Shown: positions 1 to 8,362, counted from the stretch's first letter. The stretch is 64,000 nt of DNA from Candidatus Gastranaerophilales bacterium (GCA_944324305.1 CALUVV010000004.1:62001-126000), one strand, 5' to 3'. Notes: generated by a model not told the origin, from the letters alone. Program-made: numbers and translations.

Positions 1-1
1 G

Positions 2-352
2 AAAAATATTATAGCGGTTTTCCAGCCGCACAGGTTTACCAGATTGAAAAATCTCTGGAATGAATTTCTTGACGCCTTTTCAGGTGTTGATAAAGTTGTC
101 GTAACCGATGTTTATGCGGCTTCCGAGGACGAAATTCAAGGGATTAATTCTGAAAATTTTGTCAAAGAATTGTCAGCCCATATTGATATTCCTTGTGAAT
201 ATATTAAAGGGTCTATTGCTGACGTTGCGGCAAAACTTTATCCTGAATTGAAAAAGGATGACGTTGTAATAGGTTTGGGAGCAGGTTCAATTACTAATTT
301 AAGCAAAGAACTTTTAAATCTTAATAAAGAGGTGGCAGGAATTGGACATTAA
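2..352 (+). CDS. murC: UDP-N-acetylmuramate--L-alanine ligase, C-terminal part
   Basis: The reading frame is already open at base 2, so the gene begins outside the window and only about 116 C-terminal residues are visible. They open with VFQPHRFTR, the conserved start of the C-terminal domain of Mur ligases of the MurC type, followed by the aspartate-rich VVVTDVYAASED segment and GLGAGSITNL near the end. MurC adds L-alanine to UDP-MurNAc in the cytoplasmic steps of peptidoglycan synthesis. It overlaps murB by 11 bases and heads a murC-murB-ddl-ftsQ cluster. A TTG at 44 is not the true start because homology continues upstream of it. Confidence 0.93.
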   Translation, partial: KNIIAVFQPHRFTRLKNLWNEFLDAFSGVDKVVVTDVYAASEDEIQGINSENFVKELSAHIDIPCEYIKGSIADVAAKLYPELKKDDVVIGLGAGSITNLSKELLNLNKEVAGIGH

Positions 353-1232
353 TTTTGATATAAAAAAATCAACATCTTTCAAGATAGGCGGAAAAATTGC
401 AAGAATGTACTTTCCGACGTCTGTTGAGGAATTTGTTGAAATAAAGACTAAAGAACCTGATGCATTTGTTGCGGGAAATTTGTCTAATATTCTTGTTTCA
501 TCAGACGGTTACGACGGTGCTGTCATTTGTACAAAGAAAATGGACAGTATAAAATTTGACGGAAATACTGTTTTTGCAGGCGCGGGGGTTAGGGGGACAA
601 AACTTGCCAAACTTGCTCTGGAAAACGGTTTAAGCGGATTAGAATTTATGGTTGCTTTCCCGGGTTCTGTCGGCGGAGAAGTTTTTATGAACGCAGGTGC
701 GCACGGGCAGATGATTGCTGATGTTCTTAAATCGGCAAAAGTATTTTGTCCCGAAAAAGGAGTTATAACTTTAGCGGGTGAAGATATGGAATTCAGTTAC
801 AGAACCTCTGTTTGCCAGAGAAAACCTTATTCTGTTCTTGAAGCGGAATTCCTTCTGACCCCCGCATCTTCAGAAGCAATACAGGAAAAAATGAATGAAA
901 ACTTGTCTTTCAGACAAAATAAACAGCCGTCTTTGACTTTGCCGAACTGCGGAAGTACTTTCCGAAATCCCGAGGGAGATTCGGCGGGACGGCTTCTTGA
1001 TGCCGCAGGTGTTAAGGGGCTTGTATCAGGCGGGGTGCATGTTTGGGAAAATCATGCAAACTTTATTATAAATGACGGTGACGGAACTTCTTTAGATGTT
1101 TTGAGACTTATGGACGAAATGTATTCACGCGTTAAAGAAAAATTTGATATAGAATTAAAACCCGAAGTCAGATATCTCGGGGGAAATAATGAAGAAGAGG
1201 TTGAAATATGCAGGAAATTAAAAATGTTATAG
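342..1232 (+). CDS. murB: UDP-N-acetylenolpyruvoylglucosamine reductase
   Basis: MurB reduces UDP-GlcNAc-enolpyruvate to UDP-MurNAc using FAD and NADPH. The 296-residue protein shows the FAD-binding half (TSFKIGG near residue 11, GNLSNILVS, FPGSVGGEVFMNAGAHG around 105-121), the YRTS motif near 162, GSTFRNP with the expected proton-donor serine, and a final LKPEVRYLG. The length is normal for the shorter, S. aureus-like class. The start is a TTG at 342 inside the end of murC, preceded by AAGAGGTGG, and it gives exactly the expected N-terminus. The 3' end overlaps ddl by 25 bases, indicating translational coupling. Confidence 0.96.
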   Translation: MDINFDIKKSTSFKIGGKIARMYFPTSVEEFVEIKTKEPDAFVAGNLSNILVSSDGYDGAVICTKKMDSIKFDGNTVFAGAGVRGTKLAKLALENGLSGLEFMVAFPGSVGGEVFMNAGAHGQMIADVLKSAKVFCPEKGVITLAGEDMEFSYRTSVCQRKPYSVLEAEFLLTPASSEAIQEKMNENLSFRQNKQPSLTLPNCGSTFRNPEGDSAGRLLDAAGVKGLVSGGVHVWENHANFIINDGDGTSLDVLRLMDEMYSRVKEKFDIELKPEVRYLGGNNEEEVEICRKLKML

Positions 1233-2218
1233 ATAAAAATGCTAAAATTGCTGTTTTATGCGGCGGCTTGTCCACAGAAGCAGAAATTTCGATGCGTTCG
1301 GGCAAAGGCTGTTATGAAGCTTTAAAAAGACTTGGTTTTAATAATGCCGAAATGGTTATTGTTGATAAAGACATTGCCTTAAAACTTAAAGAAGGAAATT
1401 ATGACTGTGCTTTTAATGCCCTGCATGGAAAATACGGAGAGGACGGATGTATTCAGGGGATTTTGGAAATCCTTGGTATTCCTTATACCGGCTGCGGTGT
1501 TATGGCAAGCTCTCTGTGTATGAATAAAGAGTTTACAAAGAGAATTCTATCAACAAATCCTGATATTATTATGGCAAAATCTGCGTTTGTAAGAAAAGGA
1601 GATAATCTTTTTGAAAAAACAAAAGATTTAACCTATCCGTTGTTTGTAAAACCTGTATGTGAAGGTTCAAGCTTCGGGATGACAAAAGTTGAGAGAAAAG
1701 AAGATTTACAGGCTGCATACGATACTGCCGTAAAATATAATGATGATGTTTTGATTGAAGAGTTCATTGACGGATTTTTCGTCACGGTCGGGGTGTTGGA
1801 ATGCAGTAACGGGAGCGCAGCGACTGAAGATAAACCGCAAGGTAATACGTTTGCCGGCACAGGTGATGTAAAGCCTTTTGCTACTGAGATATTAGAAATA
1901 AGACCGAAAACCGAATGGTATGATTTTGAGGCAAAATATACTGACGGAATGTCTGAATTTATTTGTCCCGCAAGGTTATCGGAAGAAGTTACAAAACGTG
2001 TGAAAGAAATAGCCGTAAAAGCTTTTGAAACTGCGGGATGCAGAGGTGTTTCAAGAATTGACTTTATGATGAAAGATGATATTCCATACCTTCTTGAAAT
2101 TAATACAAGCCCCGGAATGACAGCGGTAAGCGATTTGCCCGCACAATCCGCAGCTATGGATATAAATTACGACAATTTGGTGCTATTAATCTTAAACAGT
2201 GCAGGTTTAAACAAATAA
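1208..2218 (+). CDS. ddl: D-alanine--D-alanine ligase
   Basis: This ATP-grasp enzyme makes the D-Ala-D-Ala dipeptide for the peptidoglycan stem. Visible signatures are the N-terminal CGGLSTEAEISMRSG loop (residues ~18-32), ALHGKYGEDG, IPYTGCGVMASSLCMNK, FVKPVCEGSSFGM, and near the end SRIDFMMKDDIPYLLEINTSPGMT, the metal-binding ATP-grasp core. Residues about 200-216 form a short Ser/Thr/Gln-rich insertion (SNGSAATEDKPQGNTFAG) in a loop that is usually shorter. The ATG at 1208 lies inside murB and is preceded by GAAGAGG. ftsQ starts on the base after the stop codon. Confidence 0.95.
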   Translation: MQEIKNVIDKNAKIAVLCGGLSTEAEISMRSGKGCYEALKRLGFNNAEMVIVDKDIALKLKEGNYDCAFNALHGKYGEDGCIQGILEILGIPYTGCGVMASSLCMNKEFTKRILSTNPDIIMAKSAFVRKGDNLFEKTKDLTYPLFVKPVCEGSSFGMTKVERKEDLQAAYDTAVKYNDDVLIEEFIDGFFVTVGVLECSNGSAATEDKPQGNTFAGTGDVKPFATEILEIRPKTEWYDFEAKYTDGMSEFICPARLSEEVTKRVKEIAVKAFETAGCRGVSRIDFMMKDDIPYLLEINTSPGMTAVSDLPAQSAAMDINYDNLVLLILNSAGLNK

Positions 2219-3139
2219 ATGCTTGATGATGTAAATCAAAATGAAAATAATGAATATACGGAATATCAGGAGTTTTCCGAAACTGTTGAACCGGTTGAAG
2301 AACCGTCTATCCCTGACGGGAAGCATCTTGTAAAAAAGAAACGCCGTGAACGCCTTATCCGTAAAGGAAGAATGAAGCAGGAGCGTTTTCGCGCTTTTGT
2401 AAGATTCTTTCTTTCATTATTTTTTATATTCGGGCTCGGTTATGCATTGAGGTGCCATGGCTGGTATATGGATAAAAACGCTTTCAATTATGTCGGCGGA
2501 AGATCTGTTGAAATTATAAATAATAAAATTGTTCCGTCGCATAAAATTCTTGTTCTTTTAAAAAACAGCAATGTTCCTAATGTTCCTGTTTATATGGCAA
2601 GAACAGACGCTATAAAAAAAGAGTTGATGAAGCTTCCGCCTGTTGAAAATGTTTATATAAGACGGTACGCATTTCCTGCAAGAATTCAGATTATAGTAAG
2701 AGAAAGAATTCCGGCAGTAACCGTATCTCCCGATGAGAAAATTCCTCCCGTTGCGTTTTTTACGACAGACGGAAAACTTATCGGCAGGGAATTTCTTCCT
2801 CTTGATAAGTCTTTCAAAACTATTCTCGTTCTTTCATACGGGAACAAGGGCGATGATTATCGTAAATGGAATTTGAAGAAAATTCATGAAATTGAAAAAA
2901 TTGCAAAATATGTAGAAACATATTCGGGTGAACAAGTTGAATATATTGATTTAAGAAAACCCGATGATGTTTTTGTCAAAATTAAGACTGTTAATATAAG
3001 AATTGGGCAGCTAGATGAAAATGTTTATAAAAGAATTGAGAGACTTCCTTCTCTGTTGCCGCAGGTGAAGCTAATCGATTCTAAAATAAAATATCTTGAT
3101 TTAAAATGGGATAAAGTTAATTATTTAAAATTAGAATAA
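2219..3139 (+). CDS. ftsQ: Cell division protein FtsQ/DivIB
   Basis: A 306-residue single-pass inner membrane protein. The N-terminal 60 residues are charged and cytoplasmic and end in a strongly basic stretch (KKKRRERLIRKGRMK). One membrane helix follows (FFLSLFFIFGLGYAL), then a periplasmic part with a POTRA-like segment around residues 110-165 (LPPVENVYIRRYAFPARIQI, VRERIPAV) and an FtsQ/DivIB beta domain. FtsQ links FtsB/FtsL to the divisome at midcell. The start abuts the ddl stop codon, so translation is probably coupled. Assignment rests on membrane topology, the POTRA/FtsQ pattern and the murC-murB-ddl-ftsQ order; sequence identity in this family is always low. Confidence 0.88.
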   Translation: MLDDVNQNENNEYTEYQEFSETVEPVEEPSIPDGKHLVKKKRRERLIRKGRMKQERFRAFVRFFLSLFFIFGLGYALRCHGWYMDKNAFNYVGGRSVEIINNKIVPSHKILVLLKNSNVPNVPVYMARTDAIKKELMKLPPVENVYIRRYAFPARIQIIVRERIPAVTVSPDEKIPPVAFFTTDGKLIGREFLPLDKSFKTILVLSYGNKGDDYRKWNLKKIHEIEKIAKYVETYSGEQVEYIDLRKPDDVFVKIKTVNIRIGQLDENVYKRIERLPSLLPQVKLIDSKIKYLDLKWDKVNYLKLE

Positions 3140-3148
3140 GAGGATTAT

Positions 3149-4555
3149 ATGAAAACTGTTCTTGCTCAGATAAAATTAAAAACTGCTGATTTTAACTTTA
3201 ATGCAGAAAACATTATAAATAATGCAGCAAAATGCGATTGTGATTTGATAATCTTTCCGCAGTCCGATATTGAGGATTTGGGCGGAAAAGATCTTGTTCT
3301 TGACGAAGCATGCAGAAAAAGACAGTATGAATTTTATCAGACAATTGCCGGTAAAAATTTTAAACAAGATATTTTAATAGGCGATATATTAATCAGAAAC
3401 GGTGAAATTGAAGTTTCTGACAGCGGTTTTTTTGATATTCAAGGTAAAAAAGTTTTTGTTTCCGATACTTATATTGATGATGTTGAATGTGATTTATTTG
3501 TTCTTGCAAAAAACAGATATTTCGCAATAAATACATATAAAGACTTTGTTGACAGTATTCAAACGGATTGTAATTTGATTTATGTAAATGCAATAGGAAT
3601 TGCCGATGAAAATATTTTTGCAGGAGGAAGCTTTGCTAAAAATTCGGATAACAAACTTGTTCTTCAGATGCCTGTATGTCAGGAAGATATTGAAACCGTT
3701 GATTTTTCACGTGTAATTGAATTTTTTGATGAAGCGGAAGAAGCACAAATTTTTGATGCCACAACTTTTGCATTAAAGGAATATTGTGAAAATACCGGTT
3801 TTAAAAAAGTTGTTCTGGGGTTATCAGGCGGAATTGACAGTGCTTTAACAGCTGTTCTTGCCGTAAAAGCTTTAGGAGCAGATAATGTGCTCGGAATTAT
3901 GATGCCCAGTATGTATTCATCGGAAGGCAGCGTGACGGACAGTATAAAATTGTCGGAAAATTTAGGTATTAAGACTGTTACGGAACCGATTACACCGCTT
4001 TTTGAAGCATTTATGAACGGGCGTGAAAGACTTCATGATTTAGCAGAGGAAAATTTACAGGCTCGTTTAAGAGGGTTGATTTTAATGTTTTACTCAAACC
4101 GGGAAAATATGCTTCTTTTATCAACAGGCAATAAATCCGAAAGTGCAATGGGCTTTGGTACTTTATATGGAGACCTTGCAGGCGGATATAATATGATTTG
4201 TGATTTGACAAAAACAAATGTATATAAACTGTCGAATTACATAAACAGGAATAGAGAAATTATTCCTCAGGCTATTATTGACAAAGCTCCGTCTGCGGAA
4301 CTTCATCCGGGACAGAAAGATCAGGACAGACTGCCGGAATATGAGGTCTTGGACGATATTATTGAAATGTATGTAGAACAGAACAAACCTGTTGAAGAAA
4401 TTTATGAAAAATATGATAAAACTCTTGTTGATGAAACAGTAAGAAAAATATACAGAATGCAGTTTAAACGTCATCAATGCTGCTTGGGAGCAAGACTTAC
4501 CGAACGTTCTTTTGCCAATGGAGTTGACTTGCCGATAGTACAAAGATTTTATTAA
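3149..4555 (+). CDS. nadE: NAD+ synthase with degenerate N-terminal nitrilase domain
   Basis: The C-terminal part (from about residue 225) is a clear NAD synthetase: LGLSGGIDSALTA P-loop, STGNKSE, GFGTLYGDLAGGYN and DKAPSAELHPGQKDQ. It adenylates nicotinate adenine dinucleotide and amidates it to NAD. The N-terminal ~190 residues still look like the glutamine-hydrolysing nitrilase domain of long NadE proteins, but the usual catalytic Glu in FPE is Gln38 (FPQ), and the region where ICED is expected reads AINTYKD, with Asn128 in place of the catalytic Cys. At 468 residues it is shorter than usual glutamine-dependent enzymes. I infer that it uses free ammonia or ammonia from a partner. It lies 9 bases after ftsQ with AGAGGAT upstream. 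Confidence 0.92.
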   Translation: MKTVLAQIKLKTADFNFNAENIINNAAKCDCDLIIFPQSDIEDLGGKDLVLDEACRKRQYEFYQTIAGKNFKQDILIGDILIRNGEIEVSDSGFFDIQGKKVFVSDTYIDDVECDLFVLAKNRYFAINTYKDFVDSIQTDCNLIYVNAIGIADENIFAGGSFAKNSDNKLVLQMPVCQEDIETVDFSRVIEFFDEAEEAQIFDATTFALKEYCENTGFKKVVLGLSGGIDSALTAVLAVKALGADNVLGIMMPSMYSSEGSVTDSIKLSENLGIKTVTEPITPLFEAFMNGRERLHDLAEENLQARLRGLILMFYSNRENMLLLSTGNKSESAMGFGTLYGDLAGGYNMICDLTKTNVYKLSNYINRNREIIPQAIIDKAPSAELHPGQKDQDRLPEYEVLDDIIEMYVEQNKPVEEIYEKYDKTLVDETVRKIYRMQFKRHQCCLGARLTERSFANGVDLPIVQRFY

Positions 4556-4557
4556 TC

Positions 4558-5223
4558 TTATCTCGGTAGCTTTTTAAAATAATCCGGTTCTGAAATTGCT
4601 CTGTATGCACAGGTTAAGCCGTTTCTCATGTCGCCTTTTTTAGGGTTGCAATAATTTTCTTCAGTAAACCATGTGCCTTCTGCCCCCATAGGGAGAAGCT
4701 TTCCGTCATCCATTATTTGAAAAGTAAAAAGGTCGGCTCCGTATCTGTTAGGTTTTTTATACGGACCGTTAACATCAAAACTTATCAATAACGGTTCATT
4801 GGCTGCATCATTCAACATAAACATTGCACCGTCAGATGTAATGAACTGCCCGTCATCAAAATACATGGTAAATGAATTATATTTATTGGTAAGATCCCTG
4901 TATACGTGTTTGTTGTTAATTTTAAGACAATCATCAAAGTTAAAATCTTTTACTATTTCAAAATATTTGACAAAATCTTTTTTAAATGTTCTTGTACCAG
5001 TAGATGGATCTCTTGTATAAGGTTCTCCTTTTTCCATCTCCATTCTAATGAGTACATTTTGTATAACTGCTAATTGTTTTTTGAAGCCTGTTTCAAGCTC
5101 TTTTGCTCTTTTATCTGCTAAAACAGCAGGCAGTGTTAATGCCGCAACAACAGCTATAATCCCTAATGTAATAAGAACTTCTGCCAGGGTAAATGCAGAA
5201 TTCTTCACTCTATATTTTTTCAT
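4558..5223 (-). CDS. Type IV prepilin-like / type II secretion pseudopilin-like protein
   Basis: A 221-residue protein with a short basic leader (MKKYRVKNSA) followed by FTLAEVLITLGIIAVVAALTL, the hydrophobic alpha-1 helix of class III (type IV pilin-like) signal peptides with Glu at +5. Cleavage by prepilin peptidase is expected between Ala10 and Phe11; Ala instead of Gly at -1 is tolerated. The C-terminal globular part (FTMYFDDGQFITSDGAMFML, then a Cys-containing tail) resembles other pseudopilins of this lineage, two of which occur elsewhere in the window. It converges on nadE with 2 bases between stop codons. A GGGAGCGAT ribosome site precedes the ATG. It may belong to surface filaments or a secretion pseudopilus; which one cannot be told. 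Confidence 0.85.
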   Translation of the reverse strand: MKKYRVKNSAFTLAEVLITLGIIAVVAALTLPAVLADKRAKELETGFKKQLAVIQNVLIRMEMEKGEPYTRDPSTGTRTFKKDFVKYFEIVKDFNFDDCLKINNKHVYRDLTNKYNSFTMYFDDGQFITSDGAMFMLNDAANEPLLISFDVNGPYKKPNRYGADLFTFQIMDDGKLLPMGAEGTWFTEENYCNPKKGDMRNGLTCAYRAISEPDYFKKLPR

Positions 5224-5265
5224 ATCGCTCCCAAAATAATTATTCTATTTTTATTATTTACTATA

Positions 5266-5293
5266 ACAGTTAAGGTGTCTACGTTCTAACTGT
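5266..5293. promoter_or_regulatory. Inverted repeat in divergent intergenic region
   Basis: Arms ACAGTTA (5266-5272) and TAACTGT (5287-5293) are separated by 14 bases, between a prepilin gene (minus) and a small XRE regulator gene (plus). Placement suggests an operator for the XRE protein, but this is inference only. Confidence 0.35.
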
Positions 5294-5331
5294 ACGTATA
5301 AATGGTTTTAAATTATGTTTACACTTAAAAA

Positions 5332-5547
5332 ATGAATTTAGATTTTTATCGAAACTTAGGGAGCAAGATAAAAAAAAGACGTAAAGCAATTGGGCTTACA
5401 CAGCAGCAATTGGCTGATAAAGCAAATATCAGCCTGAATTTTATGGGAAAGATAGAAGTTGCGTTCTCAAAACCTTCCCTCGATACGTTGATTGATTTGG
5501 CAGAAGCACTTGAAACAAGCGTCTCCGATCTAACCAAATTTAATTAA
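5332..5547 (+). CDS. Small XRE-family helix-turn-helix regulator
   Basis: A 71-residue protein that consists of one HTH_3/XRE DNA-binding domain: LGSKIKKRRKAIGLTQQQLADKANIS, then the recognition helix region LNFMGKIEVAFSKPSLDTLI and LAEALETSVSDL. It is of the short, effector-less type, similar to phage-repressor-like or SinR-like regulators. No convincing Shine-Dalgarno sequence precedes the ATG. It is divergent from the prepilin gene at 4558-5223, and an inverted repeat lies between them, so it may regulate that gene or itself. Confidence 0.85.
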   Translation: MNLDFYRNLGSKIKKRRKAIGLTQQQLADKANISLNFMGKIEVAFSKPSLDTLIDLAEALETSVSDLTKFN

Positions 5548-5557
5548 AAGTGAATTA

Positions 5558-5586
5558 TTGCAATTTTTTAAAAATATTGTTATAAT
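5558..5586 (+). promoter_or_regulatory. Sigma-70-type promoter for the MBL-fold gene
   Basis: TTGCAA at 5558-5563, a 17-base spacer and TATAAT at 5581-5586. Transcription would begin near 5593, 18 bases before the ATG at 5611; TTGAGG lies in between as ribosome site. Confidence 0.75.
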
Positions 5587-5610
5587 ATTAATATATATGT
5601 TGAGGATTTA

Positions 5611-6402
5611 ATGGATTTAACAGTACTGGTTGACAATAATTGTAAAACAAATTATTACCTTCTGGGTGAACCCGGATTGTCTTTTTTGCTCGAAAACGAC
5701 TATCAAAAAGCTTTATTTGACTGCGGTTACAGTGATGTATTTATTAAAAATGCTTATAAACTAGGTCTGGATTTAACTGACGTAACTGACATTATTTTGT
5801 CGCACGGGCATAATGATCATACAGGCGGGCTTCTCAGGCTTGAAGATTTATACAGGAAGATGCTTAAGGCCGGTATAAGCTTGAATTTAAAAACTATAAT
5901 CGCTCATCCTGACGTGTTTGAAACTAAGCTTAATGAACGCTCTGAAAATGTGGGTTTCCCGGGTGAACCCTCTGAATTGTGTGATGTTTTTGAAATAGAA
6001 TATTCTAGAGAACCTAAATGGCTTACTCCCAAATTGCTTTTCTTGGGAGAAATTCCTAAATATTTTAATACCGATTACAGATATAAAGATGAAACCGCTT
6101 TAGTATATAAATCTTTTGACGGTCTTGTTATAATAGCCGGCTGCTCCCATGTCAGCCTGCCTAATATTATAGAATATGCTAAAAAAGTAGCTGATGACCC
6201 CAGAATTAACACATTTATTGGCGGTGTCCACCTTGTAAATAAAACGGAATACAAAATACGTGAATTGGGAATATATTTGAGAGATTTGAACATAAAAAAT
6301 TTCTATCCCTGCCACTGTTGTGATTTGAACTCTAAAGTTGTTCTTTCGGAATATGTTAAAATCAAAGAAGTTTATTCCGGTTTAAAACTTACATTTGATT
6401 AA
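5611..6402 (+). CDS. MBL-fold metallo-hydrolase (COG1237-like)
   Basis: A 263-residue metallo-beta-lactamase-fold protein. The metal site signature SHGHNDHTGG is at about residues 69-78, with additional ligand candidates IIAHP, GCSHVSLPN and PCHCC toward the C-terminus. The overall pattern (N-terminal LVDNN, FDCGYSDVFIKNA, SHGHNDHTGGL, late GCSH) matches the COG1237 group, which includes archaeal dihydropterin-related phosphate synthases and many bacterial homologues without known substrate. The specific reaction cannot be assigned. The gene has its own promoter (5558-5586) and precedes the ribosomal protein genes, which have a separate promoter. Confidence 0.85.
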   Translation: MDLTVLVDNNCKTNYYLLGEPGLSFLLENDYQKALFDCGYSDVFIKNAYKLGLDLTDVTDIILSHGHNDHTGGLLRLEDLYRKMLKAGISLNLKTIIAHPDVFETKLNERSENVGFPGEPSELCDVFEIEYSREPKWLTPKLLFLGEIPKYFNTDYRYKDETALVYKSFDGLVIIAGCSHVSLPNIIEYAKKVADDPRINTFIGGVHLVNKTEYKIRELGIYLRDLNIKNFYPCHCCDLNSKVVLSEYVKIKEVYSGLKLTFD

Positions 6403-6419
6403 CTTTTGTTATTATGTGC

Positions 6420-6448
6420 TTGCAAATCAATTTTCTGCATAATATAAT
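6420..6448 (+). promoter_or_regulatory. Promoter of rpmI-rplT
   Basis: TTGCAA (6420-6425), 17-base spacer, TATAAT (6443-6448). The transcript would have a leader of about 75 bases before rpmI. Within it TGGC (6467-6470) can pair with GCCA (6479-6482) flanked by partly complementary bases, so a small hairpin is possible. An L20-binding leader is conceivable but not demonstrable by eye. Confidence 0.75.
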
Positions 6449-6529
6449 TATTATGCAAAAGTTTTATGGCCTTGGTATGCCAAAAGCTTTATTGAGACTT
6501 AACCGTGCAATGCACAGAAAGAGGACGAA

Positions 6530-6739
6530 ATGCCAAAAATGAAAACTCACAAGTCTGCTGCAAAACGTTATAAAGTTACCGCAACAGGCAAAATCGTTAG
6601 AAGACAGGCTGGTATAGGCCACTTACTTCAACACAAATCTGCTTCCAGAAAACGCAGAATTTTCAAAATGATTTCAATTTCCGAATCACATTTCAAATTG
6701 ATTTCAAAAGAGTTACCGTACAGGAAATATTCTAGATAG
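6530..6739 (+). CDS. rpmI: 50S ribosomal protein L35
   Basis: A 69-residue basic protein beginning [12 protein letters not shown] and continuing [13 protein letters not shown] and HKSASRKRR, the signature of bacterial L35. Length is typical. The ATG is preceded by AGAGGACGAA. It is followed 11 bases later by rplT, the usual partner. In many bacteria infC comes first in this operon; here infC is absent and a promoter lies directly upstream of rpmI. Confidence 0.97.
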   Translation: MPKMKTHKSAAKRYKVTATGKIVRRQAGIGHLLQHKSASRKRRIFKMISISESHFKLISKELPYRKYSR

Positions 6740-6750
6740 GAGGCAGTATA

Positions 6751-7101
6751 ATGAGAGTAAAACGTGGTAATGTATTACGCAAAAGACATAAAAAAATATT
6801 AAAATTAGCTAAAGGCTTTATCGGAGCAAGAAGCAGAATTTTTAAAGTAGCTAATATCGCTGTTATGAAAGCTTTGAAATATGCTTACAGAGACAGACGT
6901 ACAACAAAACGCAATATGCGCCGGTTGTGGATTGTAAGAATTAACGCTGCTGTAAGAGAACGCGGTATGAGCTATTCAAGATTTGTAAATGCTTGCAAAA
7001 AAGCAAATATTACAGTTAACAGAAAAATGCTTGCTGACCTTGCAGTAAGAGATCCGGAAGCTTTTTCAGTAGTATTTGAAGCTGCAAAAGCTGCAAAATA
7101 A
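6751..7101 (+). CDS. rplT: 50S ribosomal protein L20
   Basis: A 116-residue protein of standard length with the L20 signature: [50 protein letters not shown] and [16 protein letters not shown]20 binds 23S rRNA early in 50S assembly and represses its own operon in several bacteria. TAGGAGGC precedes the start. A strong terminator follows at 7129-7158. Confidence 0.97.
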   Translation: MRVKRGNVLRKRHKKILKLAKGFIGARSRIFKVANIAVMKALKYAYRDRRTTKRNMRRLWIVRINAAVRERGMSYSRFVNACKKANITVNRKMLADLAVRDPEAFSVVFEAAKAAK

Positions 7102-7128
7102 CAGATAAAGTCTATTTTTAACGATTAA

Positions 7129-7158
7129 AAAACAGCTCTGTTTATACAGGGCTGTTTT
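7129..7158 (+). terminator. Rho-independent terminator after rplT
   Basis: AAAACAGCTCTGT pairs with ACAGGGCTGTTTT (one G-U pair) around a 4-base loop; the 3' arm ends in four T. Confidence 0.85.
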
Positions 7159-7246
7159 ACATTTCTTAATATTACAGTAAATTTTTTTTGTGAAAATTAC
7201 TTTATATAAATATAAAGGTTAGGTTAATAATTTTGGAGAAATCGTT

Positions 7247-7690
7247 ATGATAGGCGGTGATTTTAATACTCCTGTAGTGCATCAGGATTTGGCAAACAGT
7301 ACAATGGGGCCTATGTATATGCCTTTTGGCGGTGTTATAGGCGGATATAATACTTCCTATCTGGGCGGTGTTCAGATGCAAAGACAGCTTGACCATGACA
7401 AGATTTCTTTAATGAACCGGAAAGAAAACCAAGACAGCTCAACAGTTAAAAAAGCTCTCGCAGCTATGGTTGTGATATTGGGACTTGGAGCTATAGCTCC
7501 CTTGCGTAAAAGCATTAAAAAAGCAGGAGGTATAGGTAAATATTTGAATAACCAATGGAAAGCAATTGTTAATGCTTTTAAAGGTAATAAACCGATAAAA
7601 AACAATAAACCTGCAACAACGAATAACGGTCAAAAAGTTAACTGGCGGCAAAAGTTAAAAAATGTTTTTAAAAAATCCCCAAAACCTTAA
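7247..7690 (+). CDS. Hypothetical membrane protein, glycine-rich N-terminus
   Basis: A 147-residue protein I do not recognise. The first 50 residues are rich in Gly, Met and Tyr (GPMYMPFGGVIGGYNTSYLGG). Residues about 66-86 (TVKKALAAMVVILGLGAIAPL) form one likely membrane helix, and the rest is strongly basic and Asn/Lys-rich. There is no signal peptide. TTTGGAGAAA precedes the ATG. It stands alone between the terminators at 7129-7158 and 7726-7753, so it is a monocistronic gene. Confidence 0.7.
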   Translation: MIGGDFNTPVVHQDLANSTMGPMYMPFGGVIGGYNTSYLGGVQMQRQLDHDKISLMNRKENQDSSTVKKALAAMVVILGLGAIAPLRKSIKKAGGIGKYLNNQWKAIVNAFKGNKPIKNNKPATTNNGQKVNWRQKLKNVFKKSPKP

Positions 7691-7725
7691 CAGGCATAAT
7701 ATATACAACCCCAAAAATAAATTCA

Positions 7726-7753
7726 GTGCAAGGTATTTTATCTTGCACTTTTC
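7726..7753 (+). terminator. Rho-independent terminator
   Basis: GTGCAAGGTA pairs with TATCTTGCAC (one G-T pair) around TTT, followed by TTTTCT. It ends the gene at 7247-7690. A TATAAT at 7759-7764, just past the hairpin, probably serves the YajQ-family gene. Confidence 0.75.
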
Positions 7754-7810
7754 TATGGTATAATGCTTAGAAATCGGGTTAATATAAAAAATAAAGGAAA
7801 GAGGGTAAAA

Positions 7811-8311
7811 ATGGCTAAAGATTGCAGTTTTGATGTTGTTTCGGAATTTGACAGACAGGAGCTTGTTAATGCCGTAGATCAGGTAAAGCGTGATGTTGCT
7901 TCCCGTTTTGACTTAAAAGATTCCGGCTCTTCTGTTGAACTTGAGAGTGATAAAACTATTACAATTACAACAAGCGATGATATGAAATTACGGAATATTT
8001 ATGATATTTTGCAATCAAAACTTGTAAAACGCAATTTAAGCGTAAGAATTTTAGATCCGCAGCCTGTTGAAAATGCTTTGGGCGGTAAAGTACGGCAGGT
8101 TTATAAATTGAGAAAAGGGCTAAGTCAGGAACTTGCCAAAAAGATTGTTGCAGATATTAAAGATTCCAAAAAGAAAGTTCAAGCATCAATTCAAGGCGAC
8201 CAGGTCAGAGTTTCAGGCAAGGATAAAGATGATTTGCAGGAAATAATCAGGATGCTTCGTTCAAATGAAGAAAAATATGATTATCCGCTGCAGTTTACAA
8301 ACTACAGGTAA
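7811..8311 (+). CDS. YajQ family nucleotide/cyclic-di-GMP-binding protein
   Basis: A 166-residue protein with the complete YajQ (DUF520) pattern: SFDVVSEFDRQELVNAVDQ at the N-terminus, RFDLKDS, ITITTSDDMKLRNIYDIL, KRNLSVRILD, VYKLRKGLSQELAKKIV and QGDQVRVSGKDKDDLQEII. The family folds as two ferredoxin-like domains; some members bind cyclic di-GMP and modulate transcription. I chose the ATG at 7811, preceded by GGAAAGAGGG, rather than an upstream in-frame ATG at 7763 that lies in the promoter region. Two strong hairpins follow. Confidence 0.93.
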   Translation: MAKDCSFDVVSEFDRQELVNAVDQVKRDVASRFDLKDSGSSVELESDKTITITTSDDMKLRNIYDILQSKLVKRNLSVRILDPQPVENALGGKVRQVYKLRKGLSQELAKKIVADIKDSKKKVQASIQGDQVRVSGKDKDDLQEIIRMLRSNEEKYDYPLQFTNYR

Positions 8312-8326
8312 TCTTTTAAAGGAAAA

Positions 8327-8350
8327 CTCCCGCTTAAATTAAAGCGGGAG
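8327..8350. terminator. Terminator hairpin between convergent genes (first)
   Basis: CTCCCGCTT (8327-8335) pairs perfectly with AAGCGGGAG (8342-8350) around 6 bases. No long T-run follows on the plus strand. Confidence 0.6.
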
Positions 8351-8362
8351 AAGGAATGAAAG

